Shown: positions 1-8,513 of the stretch, in pieces
Position numbering within the stretch: position 1 is the stretch's first letter
How the letters are laid out: the number at the start of each line of letters is the position of its first letter
Assembly: GCA_900315075.1 (NCBI GenBank)
Contig: OMXV01000009.1
Location: forward strand, 62,001-126,000
Direction: 5' to 3'
DNA length: 64,000 nt
Origin: an uncultured Prevotellaceae bacterium
GTDB taxonomy: Bacteria > Bacteroidota > Bacteroidia > Bacteroidales > Bacteroidaceae
Program-made: the position numbers and the translations under genes
Notes under the pieces: model-generated
The model's input: the letters and a program-made list of their open reading frames with translations, nothing else
Databases searched by the model: none
Told to the model about the DNA's origin: nothing

Positions 1-1245
1 CAAGCCTACGCCCACATCGAGCACCTCCGCATAGCGGAATGTACACGTGTGCGTGACATGATGTGGCAGTATGGCGCTGGTTCCCATTCGGCGGCTGCTT
101 ACCAGTCGCTGATGCTCCGTCTTAATACGGGAATGATTGGTGAAAAACCTGCGGGTTTCGACAACTATGAAGTGGTGGGCAAGGATTTTCATGATGAAAA
201 TGAGCATGGCCATAATGGGTGGGACATCCTCTGCTCCATCATTGATCATGCCAACTTGAAAGTGTTGGAGGATTATGGGTATGCCATGGATGAACTGTAT
301 AACAATCTTCAAAGTAATGCCATCAATATATTTGCAGAGTCTCAAGGTTATGAAACTCAATCTAAAGAAACATATGACAAATGGGATAGAGAATACAATA
401 ATTTGGAGAAATACATCAAAAAAGATAATTTCCTATGGTTCGTAGCTGGTACAAATTTACGAAATAATTGGACTAAAATATATCAAGAAGAGCTAGACTT
501 GCCAGATGATAATTCTATATATGGCGCTCCCCAATCCCAAGCCCACAACAAGAATGACGCCGTCCTCGACAAACATGTTATGCTCACCATAGGCACCAAT
601 GCGAATGGTGATGCGGACATCACGAACTCCAGCAGTGGCAGTAAATTCCCTGTGGGGTTTCATCCTGATGTGCTGTTCTCGGGACGCGCTTTCCCTCAGC
701 ATCGTTTAAATGGTACTATTTATGGCGAGCAAGGAAATTACACCACCTCTTATCCCAACTACACCAATTTGGCGATGGCCGACTTGTGTTTCCAGATGTA
801 TGCGGAGGTGGCGGATGTGGATCAGTTGATGAACATGATTCGTTCCACTTCGCTGACCAACTACATCCGTCTGAATGGTCAGACGCAGAACCTGCACCTC
901 ATCAACCCCGCCGGCTTCTTCTTGAAATACCTTATGCCCACAGTGCCCGCCACACTGACGGAGGGGACGACGGCGAGTTTGTCGCAGGGCTATTACCACG
1001 GCGTGGTCTTCAACATCCCGGGAGCGGAGGTCAACATCAATGGGGAATGGGTGCCTTTCACCAACGCCAACTTTGAGCGCATCAAGAAACAGAACCCCTT
1101 CACCCTGCAATGGCGCCTCAACAGCGAAAACCTCCCCATGATGGGCTTCACCCGTGGCACAACTATCACTGGTCAACTCATCGCCGTCGATGACCAGTGG
1201 CACGGTCTCAACATCACCCAAGATGTCACTATCACCATCAATTGA
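1..1245 (+). CDS. Unrecognised protein, 3' part only (N-terminus outside window)
   Basis: The reading frame is open from base 1, so the true start lies upstream. A GTG at 49 is possible, but the frame continues in front of it. At least 415 residues are visible, ending at a TGA at 1243-1245. I do not recognise the family. The visible part is mostly soluble, rich in Asn, Gly and Tyr, with no membrane segment. It contains stretches such as GTNANGDADITNSSSG and SYPNYTNLAMADLCFQMYAE. The composition resembles secreted Bacteroidales proteins, but the signal-peptide region is not in the window. There is no obvious sorting tail; the protein ends in a beta-rich segment. A perfect hairpin follows 31 bases after the stop. 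Confidence 0.75.
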   Translation, partial: QAYAHIEHLRIAECTRVRDMMWQYGAGSHSAAAYQSLMLRLNTGMIGEKPAGFDNYEVVGKDFHDENEHGHNGWDILCSIIDHANLKVLEDYGYAMDELYNNLQSNAINIFAESQGYETQSKETYDKWDREYNNLEKYIKKDNFLWFVAGTNLRNNWTKIYQEELDLPDDNSIYGAPQSQAHNKNDAVLDKHVMLTIGTNANGDADITNSSSGSKFPVGFHPDVLFSGRAFPQHRLNGTIYGEQGNYTTSYPNYTNLAMADLCFQMYAEVADVDQLMNMIRSTSLTNYIRLNGQTQNLHLINPAGFFLKYLMPTVPATLTEGTTASLSQGYYHGVVFNIPGAEVNINGEWVPFTNANFERIKKQNPFTLQWRLNSENLPMMGFTRGTTITGQLIAVDDQWHGLNITQDVTITIN

Positions 1246-1276
1246 CATTTTAACGAACAGGAATTACGATAAAAAT

Positions 1277-1313
1277 ATGATGGTGGGTTCAGATATTTCG
1301 AACCCACCATCAT
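1277..1313. terminator. Hairpin between convergent genes
   Basis: A perfect 14-bp stem (1277-1290 with 1300-1313) encloses a 9-nt loop. It lies between the plus-strand gene ending at 1245 and the minus-strand gene ending at 1381. There is no clean U-tract directly after it on the plus strand, so termination is inferred from stem strength and position. Confidence 0.6.
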
Positions 1314-1380
1314 ACGATATTGAACATCCTGTTTTTACTCACCCTCTATGAGAGAGGAAAAGTATGTTGTAGTAAATGTG

Positions 1381-1851
1381 TCAGCGTTTATACCTGAAAA
1401 TCTGGGTGGTGTCCTCCCAATAGGTGGTATTCATGAGTTGGTTCTCACTTTGTTTCTCGAAAGTGATGGTAAAAGTGTCTTCTGTACCTTTGTGCAGGAG
1501 AATGACAGCACGGAATGGGCGCTTACGATATTCATGCCCGAGACGGCCTAAATAGGTGTGGCGGCCCTCGACAGCCACTTCCCATTCATTGAGCAGTTCT
1601 ACTTTCTCTATCGAGATGCTACCTTCTGCATATTCCCTTCCTTTAAAGCATTTGTAATAATATGCCTGACAGAATTTGTCGATAAGTCCTGCGAGATATT
1701 CCTTGGAAGTGGGAATGCCGGAAATGTCTGCCGGAGTGGAAATCTCTATGGTAGCAGCTGAAGGTATGACAATTGGGCTGGCTGTTTTGGCGTTGGTGGT
1801 CATAGACAAAAGTGTGAAAAATGCACCTAATAATAAACTGTTTCCTTTCAT
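1381..1851 (-). CDS. Small secreted protein of unknown function
   Basis: The product is 156 residues. It starts with a typical Sec signal peptide (positive MKGN, then the hydrophobic run SLLLGAFFTLLSMTTNA, cleavage probably after residue 21). The mature part is mixed alpha/beta with no recognised domain. Seen motifs include YYYKCFKGREYAEGSISIEKVELL and a Lys/Arg-rich C-terminus ending IFRYKR. The gene stands alone between convergent and divergent neighbours. Secretion to the periplasm is predicted from the signal sequence only. Function is unknown. Confidence 0.75.
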   Translation of the reverse strand: MKGNSLLLGAFFTLLSMTTNAKTASPIVIPSAATIEISTPADISGIPTSKEYLAGLIDKFCQAYYYKCFKGREYAEGSISIEKVELLNEWEVAVEGRHTYLGRLGHEYRKRPFRAVILLHKGTEDTFTITFEKQSENQLMNTTYWEDTTQIFRYKR

Positions 1852-1971
1852 ATCAATTATAGGGTTTGGTTTGTACGCTGCAAACTTAGGAAAAATTTCT
1901 TATATCATGCAATTTCCCTCTCTTTTTTCCATTTCTTTATCTAAAAACATGGTTTTTAAAGATATTTTTGC

Positions 1972-1979
1972 TAAATTTG
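1972..1979 (+). promoter_or_regulatory. -7 box upstream of the trpF-like gene
   Basis: TAAATTTG matches the Bacteroidetes -7 consensus TAnnTTTG and is followed by CACC. It lies 91 bases before the start at 2071. No good -33 TTTG was found at the usual distance. Confidence 0.55.
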
Positions 1980-2070
1980 CACCCCAAAAACTGTGTGTGG
2001 GCATGAAGAGTGGTTGATGCCATTGGTTGATTTCTCTGTTTCATGTCTGTCACTTCAAAACTTTTAAATC

Positions 2071-2772
2071 ATGATTGTGAAGGTTTGTGGCATGCGTATG
2101 GCCTTCAACATACGCGAGATGAGTGATCTTGGTGCCGATTGGCTCGGATTGGAATTCTGGAAGGAGAGTCCCAGATGTGTCCCACAGGTTATGTCAAGAG
2201 GTGGATTCATTCCTGACTACACACCTATTAAAGGTGAGCGCCCAGAATTGGGCGTGGCGAAATGGTTGGCTCCAAGAGAGAACACTCCCCGAAGGGTGGG
2301 CGTGTTTGTTGATGATATGCCACAGAACATCGTTACTCGTGTGTATAACTTCAACCTTGATTATGTACAGCTGAATGGTGAGGAATCGCCGGTGATGATA
2401 GAAAACCTTCTCGCAACTATTATTCCTGATATCCGCCAGGAGCTGAAAATCATCAAGACCATCACTGTGGAGAAAGCAGAAGATTTCAAACGGTGTGAGG
2501 ATTACAAGGGCATGGTGGATTGTTTCCTATTCCAGGGGAAAATTGGTGATGACGGATATGCCGGTAAATTCGACTGGAATCTTTTGGATGCCTATCAAGG
2601 TGAACTGCCTTTCTTGTTGAGTGGTGACATCGCTCCAGAAGATGCTGAGGCAGTGAAAGCTGTCAAGCACCCGAAGATGATGGGTGTAGATATCAATCTG
2701 CGTTTTGAGCGTGAATTAGGCATCAAGGATGTTGACCTTGTGAGGAATTTTATGGAGGTTGTTAAGGCTTAG
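2071..2772 (+). CDS. TrpF-like protein (phosphoribosylanthranilate isomerase family), active site altered
   Basis: The 233-residue protein is a TIM barrel of the TrpF family, which isomerises phosphoribosylanthranilate to CdRP in tryptophan synthesis. Recognisable motifs are KVCGMR (residues 4-9, with the catalytic Cys6), RRVGVFVDD (74-82), YVQLNGEE (98-105), FLLSGDI (181-187) and GVDINLRFE (205-213). Two features are abnormal. The segment that normally reads FDT and carries the general-acid Asp reads FLFQGKIG, with Gln155 at that place. About 30 extra residues sit between SPR (33-35) and RRVGVF. No other trp gene is nearby; the next gene, an antiterminator, starts 2 bases downstream. It may be a divergent TrpF or a paralogue with another role. 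The fold assignment is firm; the activity is doubtful. Confidence 0.75.
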   Translation: MIVKVCGMRMAFNIREMSDLGADWLGLEFWKESPRCVPQVMSRGGFIPDYTPIKGERPELGVAKWLAPRENTPRRVGVFVDDMPQNIVTRVYNFNLDYVQLNGEESPVMIENLLATIIPDIRQELKIIKTITVEKAEDFKRCEDYKGMVDCFLFQGKIGDDGYAGKFDWNLLDAYQGELPFLLSGDIAPEDAEAVKAVKHPKMMGVDINLRFERELGIKDVDLVRNFMEVVKA

Positions 2773-2773
2773 T

Positions 2774-3367
2774 ATGGAGACTCCCGACAAAAAAGACCAC
2801 CTTTTAAATGTCAATAATAATACAGCTGTTGATGGCATACCTTGGTATGCCATCCGACTTTTTGGCAATTGCCAGTCGAAAGCAGATGAATATTTCAAGG
2901 ATAAAGGGATGGAGACCTTTATACCAATGTCGTATCGCGACTATGTGGATGAAGATGGTAAACGCCGTCGTAAACTTCGTCCAGTGGTGACCAATCTGAT
3001 TTTTGTGAAGAAAACGGTTTCTTTAAAGGTGATGACCGAGGTGATGATGCAGAGTGTGCTGAAAATGTCGGTGCTGACGAAGAGTCGTGAAAACCGTGAG
3101 TACTATGAGATTCCTGCCAAGCAGATGTTTGAGTTTCAGGTGATGTGTAATCCTGAGATTGAAATGCGCAAATATCTGAGCGCTGAGGAGGCCAAACTGA
3201 AAAGGGGCACTCCGGTGCTTGTTACCCATGGCCCTCTCAAGGGCCTTTCTGGTCGACTTGTGCGTCAGAGCCACAAATACTTTCTTCTTAAGGAAGTGCC
3301 TGGCATAGGTGTGATGTTAAAGGTCTCCAGGTGGTGCTGTCAACCGCTTGTTGATAAAGATTCATGA
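2774..3367 (+). CDS. NusG-family transcription antiterminator, UpxY/RfaH type
   Basis: I place the start at the ATG at 2774 (METPDKK), 2 bases after the preceding stop. An upstream in-frame start at 2759 would overlap that gene. The 197-residue product has an N-terminal NGN domain (PWYAIRLFGNCQSKADEYF, then IPMSYRDYVDEDGKRRRKL and the VVTNLIFVK strand) and a C-terminal KOW domain (RGTPVLVTHGPLKGLSGRL). This architecture matches the UpxY proteins that travel with RNA polymerase over long capsule operons. In Bacteroides such genes usually lead a capsular cluster. Here the following genes are on the opposite strand, so it acts in trans or is an orphan. Translational coupling to the trpF-like gene is likely. 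Confidence 0.85.
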   Translation: METPDKKDHLLNVNNNTAVDGIPWYAIRLFGNCQSKADEYFKDKGMETFIPMSYRDYVDEDGKRRRKLRPVVTNLIFVKKTVSLKVMTEVMMQSVLKMSVLTKSRENREYYEIPAKQMFEFQVMCNPEIEMRKYLSAEEAKLKRGTPVLVTHGPLKGLSGRLVRQSHKYFLLKEVPGIGVMLKVSRWCCQPLVDKDS

Positions 3368-3436
3368 CCTTAGCATCTTTGAATAACTACGAATTAATCG
3401 ATTAATCCGAATTTAATTCTGTGTTTAATCAACAAT

Positions 3437-3462
3437 TGAGTCCACTTAAAAAAGTGGACTCA
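3437..3462. terminator. Bidirectional terminator hairpin
   Basis: An 11-bp perfect stem (3437-3447 with 3452-3462) has an AAAA loop. It lies between the convergent antiterminator gene and prfC. T-rich sequence follows on the plus strand (ttaattaagttt). Confidence 0.7.
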
Positions 3463-3475
3463 TTAATTAAGTTTG

Positions 3476-5044
3476 TTAGAATTCCGATGTGAAGTGGAAA
3501 TGGATGTGCTTGAAGTCCTCTTGCGCCATTTGTAGTACATAGCCACTGTCGGCAAGGAAGACGTCGCGTCCCTCGCGGTCTTTGGCCATATATTGATATT
3601 TGCGCTTTTTGAAATTCTCAAATTCTTGTTCATCGTCACTTTCAATCCAGCAAGCCTTATATAGGTGTACTGGCTCCCAACGACAACGGGCATTGTATTC
3701 ATTTTCCAGACGATATTGGATAACTTCAAACTGCAATTGCCCCACAGTGCCGATAATCTTGCGACCATTGAACTGATTGATGAAAAGTTGAGCCACACCT
3801 TCGTCCATAAGTTGGTTGATACCTTTCTCCAACTGTTTTGATTTCATTGGGTCATCGTTCTCGATGTATTTGAACATTTCTGGTGAGAAGGAAGGTAGCC
3901 CTCGGAAATGCAACTGTTCACCCTCTGTCAGTGTGTCTCCGATTTTGAATGTGCCATTGTCGGGCAGTCCTACGATGTCGCCTGCCCATGCCTCATCGAT
4001 GGTACTCTTTCTTTGTGCCATAAATTGGGTGGGCGAAGTGAAACGGAGGGTCTTGCCTTGTCGCACGTGCAGATAAGGCTGGTTGCGCACAAAACGTCCT
4101 GAACAGACTTTGCAGAACGCAATACAAGAACGATGGTTGGGGTCAATGTTGGCTGTGATTTTAAAGATAAACCCGGTAAATTTCTCCTCATCAGGGGATA
4201 CTTCTCTCTCTTCAGCCTTGGTGGGTTTAGGACTTGGCGCAATCTCTACAAAGCAGTTGAGCAGTTCTTGAACGCCAAAGTTGTTGAGAGCACTGCCGAA
4301 GAATACCGGCGCTACTGTGGCTGCTCGATAGTCGTTGACATCAAATTCAGGATAGACACCGCTGATGAGTTCCAGATCGTCGCGTAACTGTTGAGCATCT
4401 TGTTCACCGACATGACTTTCCAAGTCGGGACTGTCGATGTCGATTTCCACTTTCTCAGTCACACGTTGCTTGTCGGGGGTGAAGAGGTCGAGTTTTCCCT
4501 CATAGATGTTATAGACACCTTTGAACTTCACTCCTTGATTGATAGGCCACGACAAGGGGCGCACGCTGATTTGCAATTCCTGTTCCAGTTCGTCGAGTAA
4601 GTCAAAGGGGTCGCGGCCTTCGCGGTCCATTTTATTGATAAAGATAATCACAGGGGTGTTACGCATACGGCAAACATTCATCAGTTTGCGTGTTTGTGTT
4701 TCCACACCTTTGGCACCATCCACCACGATGATGGCAGAATCGACAGCAGTGAGTGTACGGAAGGTGTCCTCGGCAAAATCCTGGTGGCCAGGGGTGTCGA
4801 GGATGTTAACCTTGTAGCCCTCGTAGTCGAATTCCATGACTGATGTGGATACAGAGATACCACGTTGCTTCTCAATGTCCATCCAGTCGGAGGTGGCAGT
4901 TTTGCGTATTTTGTTGCTTTTTACAGCTCCGGCCACTTGTATCTGTCCGCCGAAGAGCAGGAATTTCTCTGTCAGTGTAGTCTTGCCGGCATCTGGGTGT
5001 GAGATGATGGCAAAGGTGCGACGTCTCTCTATCTCGTTGTTCAT
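3476..5044 (-). CDS. prfC: Peptide chain release factor 3
   Basis: The 522-residue translational GTPase recycles class I release factors from the ribosome after termination. G motifs are clear: SHPDAGKTT (15-23) for the P-loop, DTPGH (83-87) and NKMD (137-140). The switch I region ([18 protein letters not shown]) is typical of RF3. The C-terminal EF-G-like domains end in FHFTSEF. Length matches the family (about 525). A 57-base gap separates it from rfbD upstream on the same strand, so it may be co-transcribed. The gene is intact and acts in the cytosol. Confidence 0.96.
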   Translation of the reverse strand: MNNEIERRRTFAIISHPDAGKTTLTEKFLLFGGQIQVAGAVKSNKIRKTATSDWMDIEKQRGISVSTSVMEFDYEGYKVNILDTPGHQDFAEDTFRTLTAVDSAIIVVDGAKGVETQTRKLMNVCRMRNTPVIIFINKMDREGRDPFDLLDELEQELQISVRPLSWPINQGVKFKGVYNIYEGKLDLFTPDKQRVTEKVEIDIDSPDLESHVGEQDAQQLRDDLELISGVYPEFDVNDYRAATVAPVFFGSALNNFGVQELLNCFVEIAPSPKPTKAEEREVSPDEEKFTGFIFKITANIDPNHRSCIAFCKVCSGRFVRNQPYLHVRQGKTLRFTSPTQFMAQRKSTIDEAWAGDIVGLPDNGTFKIGDTLTEGEQLHFRGLPSFSPEMFKYIENDDPMKSKQLEKGINQLMDEGVAQLFINQFNGRKIIGTVGQLQFEVIQYRLENEYNARCRWEPVHLYKACWIESDDEQEFENFKKRKYQYMAKDREGRDVFLADSGYVLQMAQEDFKHIHFHFTSEF

Positions 5045-5102
5045 TGATTTTTATCTTGCTATACTATTGTTTGTTGATAGATAATGTGAGGTGTTATGGC
5101 GG

Positions 5103-5960
5103 TTATTCCTGCGCTATTTTTGCAATGCATTGTTTGAGTGATACCTCCCAATGTGGTATTTGCAACCCATACACCTTTTTAATTTTTGTCTTGTCGAGCA
5201 CTGAATAATGTGGACGGTGGGCTGGGGTGGGGTATTCCTCGGTATGAAGAGGTTTTACCTGGCATCCTTCGATACCTGCCAGTCGATGGATGGCGAGGGC
5301 AAAGTCGTACCAACTTGTGACACCCTCGTTGGAGAAGTGGTACATCCCTGGCGTGATACCCTGCTGGATGATACTTATGATAGCTTGAGCCAGGTCGTGA
5401 GCATAGGTGGGGGTGCCGACTTGGTCGAAAATGACGCCCAAGGAGTCTTTGTCGCGCCCTAAACGGAGCATCGTTTTGACGAAATTCTTTCCGAAACTGC
5501 TATATAGCCATCCTGTGCGGATAACAAGAGAGCGTTTACAGAACTTCATGACGCCAAATTCTGAGGCGAGTTTTGTACTTCCATACACGCTGTCGGGTGA
5601 TGGCGTGTCTTCTTCACGGTATGGTCGGTATGCCTTGCCGTTGAAAACATAGTCGGTGGAGATGTGAATCATCCATCCTCCCCGACGTTCAATTGCTGTG
5701 GCGAGATATACAGGAGCCACAGTGTTGAGCGAGGTGCAGACTTCTTTGTCGCTCTCAGCACGATCGACAGCGGTATAGGCGGCACAGTTGACAATGCCGT
5801 CGATTTCATGCTCCTCGATATATTGGTCAACTTTTCCCTGATCGGTGATGTCGAGTTCTTCAACATCGGTGTTGAAAAAGACATAATTTGGCAGCCCTGC
5901 CTCCAGTAGTTGGAGTTCACTGCCCAATTGGCCATTGCAGCCTGTTATTAGTATATTCAT
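5103..5960 (-). CDS. rfbD: dTDP-4-dehydrorhamnose reductase
   Basis: The 285-residue short-chain dehydrogenase carries out the last step of dTDP-L-rhamnose synthesis, NAD(P)H reduction of dTDP-4-dehydrorhamnose. The Rossmann motif GCNGQLGSEL is at 7-16, STDYVF at 101-106, and the catalytic pair YGSTK at 126-130 (Tyr126, Lys130). The C-terminal RPHYSVLDKTKI is characteristic. rfbA lies 25 kb away at 30764 and no rfbB or rfbC is in the window, so the pathway genes are scattered. The leader contains degenerate ACTC-type repeats on the coding strand. Confidence 0.95.
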   Translation of the reverse strand: MNILITGCNGQLGSELQLLEAGLPNYVFFNTDVEELDITDQGKVDQYIEEHEIDGIVNCAAYTAVDRAESDKEVCTSLNTVAPVYLATAIERRGGWMIHISTDYVFNGKAYRPYREEDTPSPDSVYGSTKLASEFGVMKFCKRSLVIRTGWLYSSFGKNFVKTMLRLGRDKDSLGVIFDQVGTPTYAHDLAQAIISIIQQGITPGMYHFSNEGVTSWYDFALAIHRLAGIEGCQVKPLHTEEYPTPAHRPHYSVLDKTKIKKVYGLQIPHWEVSLKQCIAKIAQE

Positions 5961-5965
5961 AATAA

Positions 5966-6068
5966 CTCCTTTTTTGAGTTTAAAAGTTTTTGGATTTTTA
6001 AGTTTATGAGTTTTGGGGACTTGGGGCGTTTGGGGATAGATTGGGATGTATTGGGATAGATTGGGATA
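5966..6068 (-). repeat. Degenerate short repeats in the rfbD leader
   Basis: On the plus strand, three 10-bp units GATAGATTGG / GATGTATTGG / GATAGATTGG occupy 6035-6064. Between them and the rfbD start the coding strand reads as loose ACTCnnnn / ACTTnnnn words. The same style of leader recurs at other loci in the window. Confidence 0.6.
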
Positions 6069-6092
6069 ACCTCTTACCTCTGAATAAACCTC

Positions 6093-6638
6093 TTACTCAA
6101 ACTCTAATCCTTCGTTTTTGTCTTTTAGATAATAGTCGGAGAGCATGCCGATGAAAGTTGTAATCTCTTTGATGGCATGAGTGGTGTCGGGTGAGATTTC
6201 CTTTTTCTGAAGACGAAGCATCATCACACCGTAAAGTGCATTGAGACAAGTCTCAATCTCATTTTCATCGTTGCTTGCACCCCGTTTACGCAATTCTACA
6301 ATAAAAGGCAACACCTTATAATATTCAGCACGATAGAATGGGAATCGGCTACTGTCGAGAAGTTGGGCGTGTAGGTCGGCCAGGTCCTGAACGATGATTT
6401 TATTGATTTGCAGATGCCCTTGTTCGCGACACCCCTCCTCGTTGATCATTCGAATGAGGTTTCCATACCAGTCGACTAATTCGTCGCGGTCGTCGCCATC
6501 GCATTCAAATCGACTGAGATAATCCCGTCGGAGCACGGGAAGGCTACAACCGTAGGCACGTATAATGTCCTCTACCTGCCACATATAGAGCAGATATTCA
6601 GCAATACTTTTCTTACGCAGTTCTTTTGCAATAAACAT
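6093..6638 (-). CDS. DUF4924 family protein
   Basis: The 181-residue, almost entirely alpha-helical cytosolic protein begins MFIAKELRKKSIAEYLLYMWQ, which I recognise as the opening of the Bacteroidetes DUF4924 family. No signal peptide, membrane helix or catalytic motif is visible. It sits between rfbD and a LysE-type exporter on the same strand, with gaps of 132 and 69 bases. The function of the family is not known to me. Confidence 0.8.
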   Translation of the reverse strand: MFIAKELRKKSIAEYLLYMWQVEDIIRAYGCSLPVLRRDYLSRFECDGDDRDELVDWYGNLIRMINEEGCREQGHLQINKIIVQDLADLHAQLLDSSRFPFYRAEYYKVLPFIVELRKRGASNDENEIETCLNALYGVMMLRLQKKEISPDTTHAIKEITTFIGMLSDYYLKDKNEGLEFE

Positions 6639-6707
6639 AATGATTCGTATTAGTGATTTGTGGCATCTTGTCAGCCGTTTGGCCTCCTTTTGTCCATGAT
6701 GGAATAC

Positions 6708-7376
6708 CTAATAATGTATGGTGAATAAATTAAACACCGTACCTATTAAGACAATAACAGAAAAGAGGATGACGAGGCTGCCGATAATCTTGTTGATGAT
6801 GATGATGCCATAATCTTCAAACTTAGAGCGTATCTTATCGATGAGCCATGAAAGACCATACCACCAAAGCAGTGCACCTCCCATGATGCTGATGTATCCA
6901 ATTGCCATTTCTATCGGATGGTCTGGGATGATGAAGGCAAGCTGGGCAAAAACTGCCATAAAAAGCAGAATAATAAGCGGGTTGGAAAGTGTGACAAGGA
7001 AGGCGGTGATGCAATTGTGTGTCAGTGTTCCCTTTGTCTTACTGCTCTGGTGCATATTCTTGGTGGGATTTGAGCGGAAACTATAGATGCCAAATCCCAA
7101 CAACATCAGACTACCTGTGATTTGTAGGAAAAAACGCGTGCTGGCATCATTAATCAAGTCCATGACGAAGGTCATTCCGACACCTGTAATAAGCGCATAA
7201 ATCAAATCGCTTGCCGTAGCTCCGATTCCTGTGACAAATCCATACCACCGGCCTTTATTGATAGTTCGTTGCACACATAATATGCCCACCGGCCCCATAG
7301 GAGCCGAGGCAAGGATGCCAATAATCACACCCTTAAGAATAGTATTCAGTACATCTATCTTTAAGTCTATGGGCAT
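6708..7376 (-). CDS. LysE/RhtB-family translocator
   Basis: The 222-residue inner-membrane protein has about six hydrophobic segments. The first carries the family signature ILASAPMGPVGILCVQRTINKG (about residues 21-42), and TLSNPLIILLFMAVF lies near the middle. The family exports amino acids or related metabolites using the proton gradient; the substrate cannot be read here. The length is typical. A promoter-like TTTG-20-CAATTTTG pair ends 8 bases before the ATG, so the mRNA leader would be very short. Confidence 0.88.
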   Translation of the reverse strand: MPIDLKIDVLNTILKGVIIGILASAPMGPVGILCVQRTINKGRWYGFVTGIGATASDLIYALITGVGMTFVMDLINDASTRFFLQITGSLMLLGFGIYSFRSNPTKNMHQSSKTKGTLTHNCITAFLVTLSNPLIILLFMAVFAQLAFIIPDHPIEMAIGYISIMGGALLWWYGLSWLIDKIRSKFEDYGIIIINKIIGSLVILFSVIVLIGTVFNLFTIHY

Positions 7377-7384
7377 AGCGGTTG

Positions 7385-7392
7385 CAAAATTG
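7385..7392 (-). promoter_or_regulatory. -7 box of the LysE-family gene
   Basis: On the minus strand CAATTTTG (one mismatch to TAnnTTTG) sits 20 bases after a TTTG -33 element. Only 8 bases separate it from the start codon at 7376. Confidence 0.45.
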
Positions 7393-7454
7393 CTAAAAAA
7401 ATGTCAAAGAGACAAATTTTGTGGTCAAAACTTTGTCCACTTCCATATTTTTCA

Positions 7455-7462
7455 TAACTTTG
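7455..7462 (+). promoter_or_regulatory. -7 box of the ROK kinase operon
   Basis: TAACTTTG at 7455-7462 lies 19 bases after a TTTG -33 element at 7432-7435. This is a full match to the Bacteroidetes promoter layout, 61 bases before the start at 7524. Confidence 0.75.
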
Positions 7463-7523
7463 CATAATTGAAATGCCTTAGACGACATATTGTATTGACA
7501 TCACTAACAGTAAATTTTATATT

Positions 7524-8501
7524 ATGAATTCAGAAACAACATTGAAACCATACGTAATTGGTTTGGACTTAGGAGGTACGAACTCAGTATTTGGTATTGT
7601 AGATAGTCGTGGTGACATCAAGGCAACGACAGCCATCAAAACCCAGGGCTATGAGCGTGTAGAGGATTATGTGAATGCTTCTGTCGAGGCATTGCAGGTG
7701 ATAATCGACCAGGTGGGTGGCATCGACAAAATTAAGGCGATGGGTATTGGCGCTCCCAATGGTAACTATTACACGGGAACAATTGAGTTTGCGCCCAATC
7801 TCTCTTGGGGACACAATGGCGTAGTTCCTTTGGCAGACATGTTTAAGGAGCGTTTAGGCATTCCAGTAGCTCTGACCAATGATGCCAATGCAGCTGCCAT
7901 AGGTGAGATGACTTACGGTGTAGCTCGTGGTATGAAAAACTTCATCGTATTGACATTAGGAACAGGTGTAGGGTCTGGTATCGTCATCAACGGACAGTTG
8001 GTATATGGTTGCGACGGTTTCGCTGGTGAATTGGGCCATGTCATCATGCGCCGTGAGAACGGCCGTTCATGCGGTTGCGGAAGAAACGGCTGTCTGGAAG
8101 CTTATTGCTCGGCTACGGGCGTGGCACGTTCGGCTCGTGAATTGCTCTCCACTACTGAGAAACCATCCCTTCTGCGCGAGATGGATCCAGAAAAAATTAC
8201 TTCTCTCGACGTGTCTATCGCAGCTGGAAAGGGTGATGAACTGGCACTTGAGGTATATCGCCTGACAGGTGAAATGCTGGGTGAGGCATGTGCAGACTTC
8301 GCTGCCTTTTCTTCTCCAGAAGCATTCATTTTCTTTGGCGGACTGGTTAAGGCCGGCGACCTCATTATGAATCCTATTAAGGAGAGTTATGAGAAGAATG
8401 TGTTGCCAATCTTCAAGGGAAAGGCTAAATTCCTTGTCAGTGGACTTGACGGTGCCTCTGCTGCTGTGCTTGGTGCCTCAGCCATAGGATGGGAAATATG
8501 A
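7524..8501 (+). CDS. ROK-family sugar kinase (probable glucokinase)
   Basis: The 325-residue cytosolic protein probably phosphorylates glucose or a related sugar with ATP. The ATP-binding DLGGTN is at 15-20, the catalytic Asp120 lies in LTNDANAA, the ROK signature GELGH is at 168-172, and the zinc site is His172 with Cys183, Cys185 and Cys190 in CGCGRNGC. All key residues are present. It heads a plus-strand run with the tsaC-like gene (stop and next ATG 13 bases apart), then the CLC channel and fmt. A close paralogue with an added lipoprotein signal lies at 56111. Glucose specificity is inferred from the family. Confidence 0.92.
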   Translation: MNSETTLKPYVIGLDLGGTNSVFGIVDSRGDIKATTAIKTQGYERVEDYVNASVEALQVIIDQVGGIDKIKAMGIGAPNGNYYTGTIEFAPNLSWGHNGVVPLADMFKERLGIPVALTNDANAAAIGEMTYGVARGMKNFIVLTLGTGVGSGIVINGQLVYGCDGFAGELGHVIMRRENGRSCGCGRNGCLEAYCSATGVARSARELLSTTEKPSLLREMDPEKITSLDVSIAAGKGDELALEVYRLTGEMLGEACADFAAFSSPEAFIFFGGLVKAGDLIMNPIKESYEKNVLPIFKGKAKFLVSGLDGASAAVLGASAIGWEI

Positions 8502-8513
8502 TTGGATGATGTC

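Noticed and set aside
706-1248. 180-codon minus-strand frame
   Set aside because: It is antisense to the longer plus-strand frame open from the window edge and has no signal or motif.
8502-8513. TTG start for the tsaC-like gene
   Set aside because: An ATG four codons later gives the usual N-terminus.
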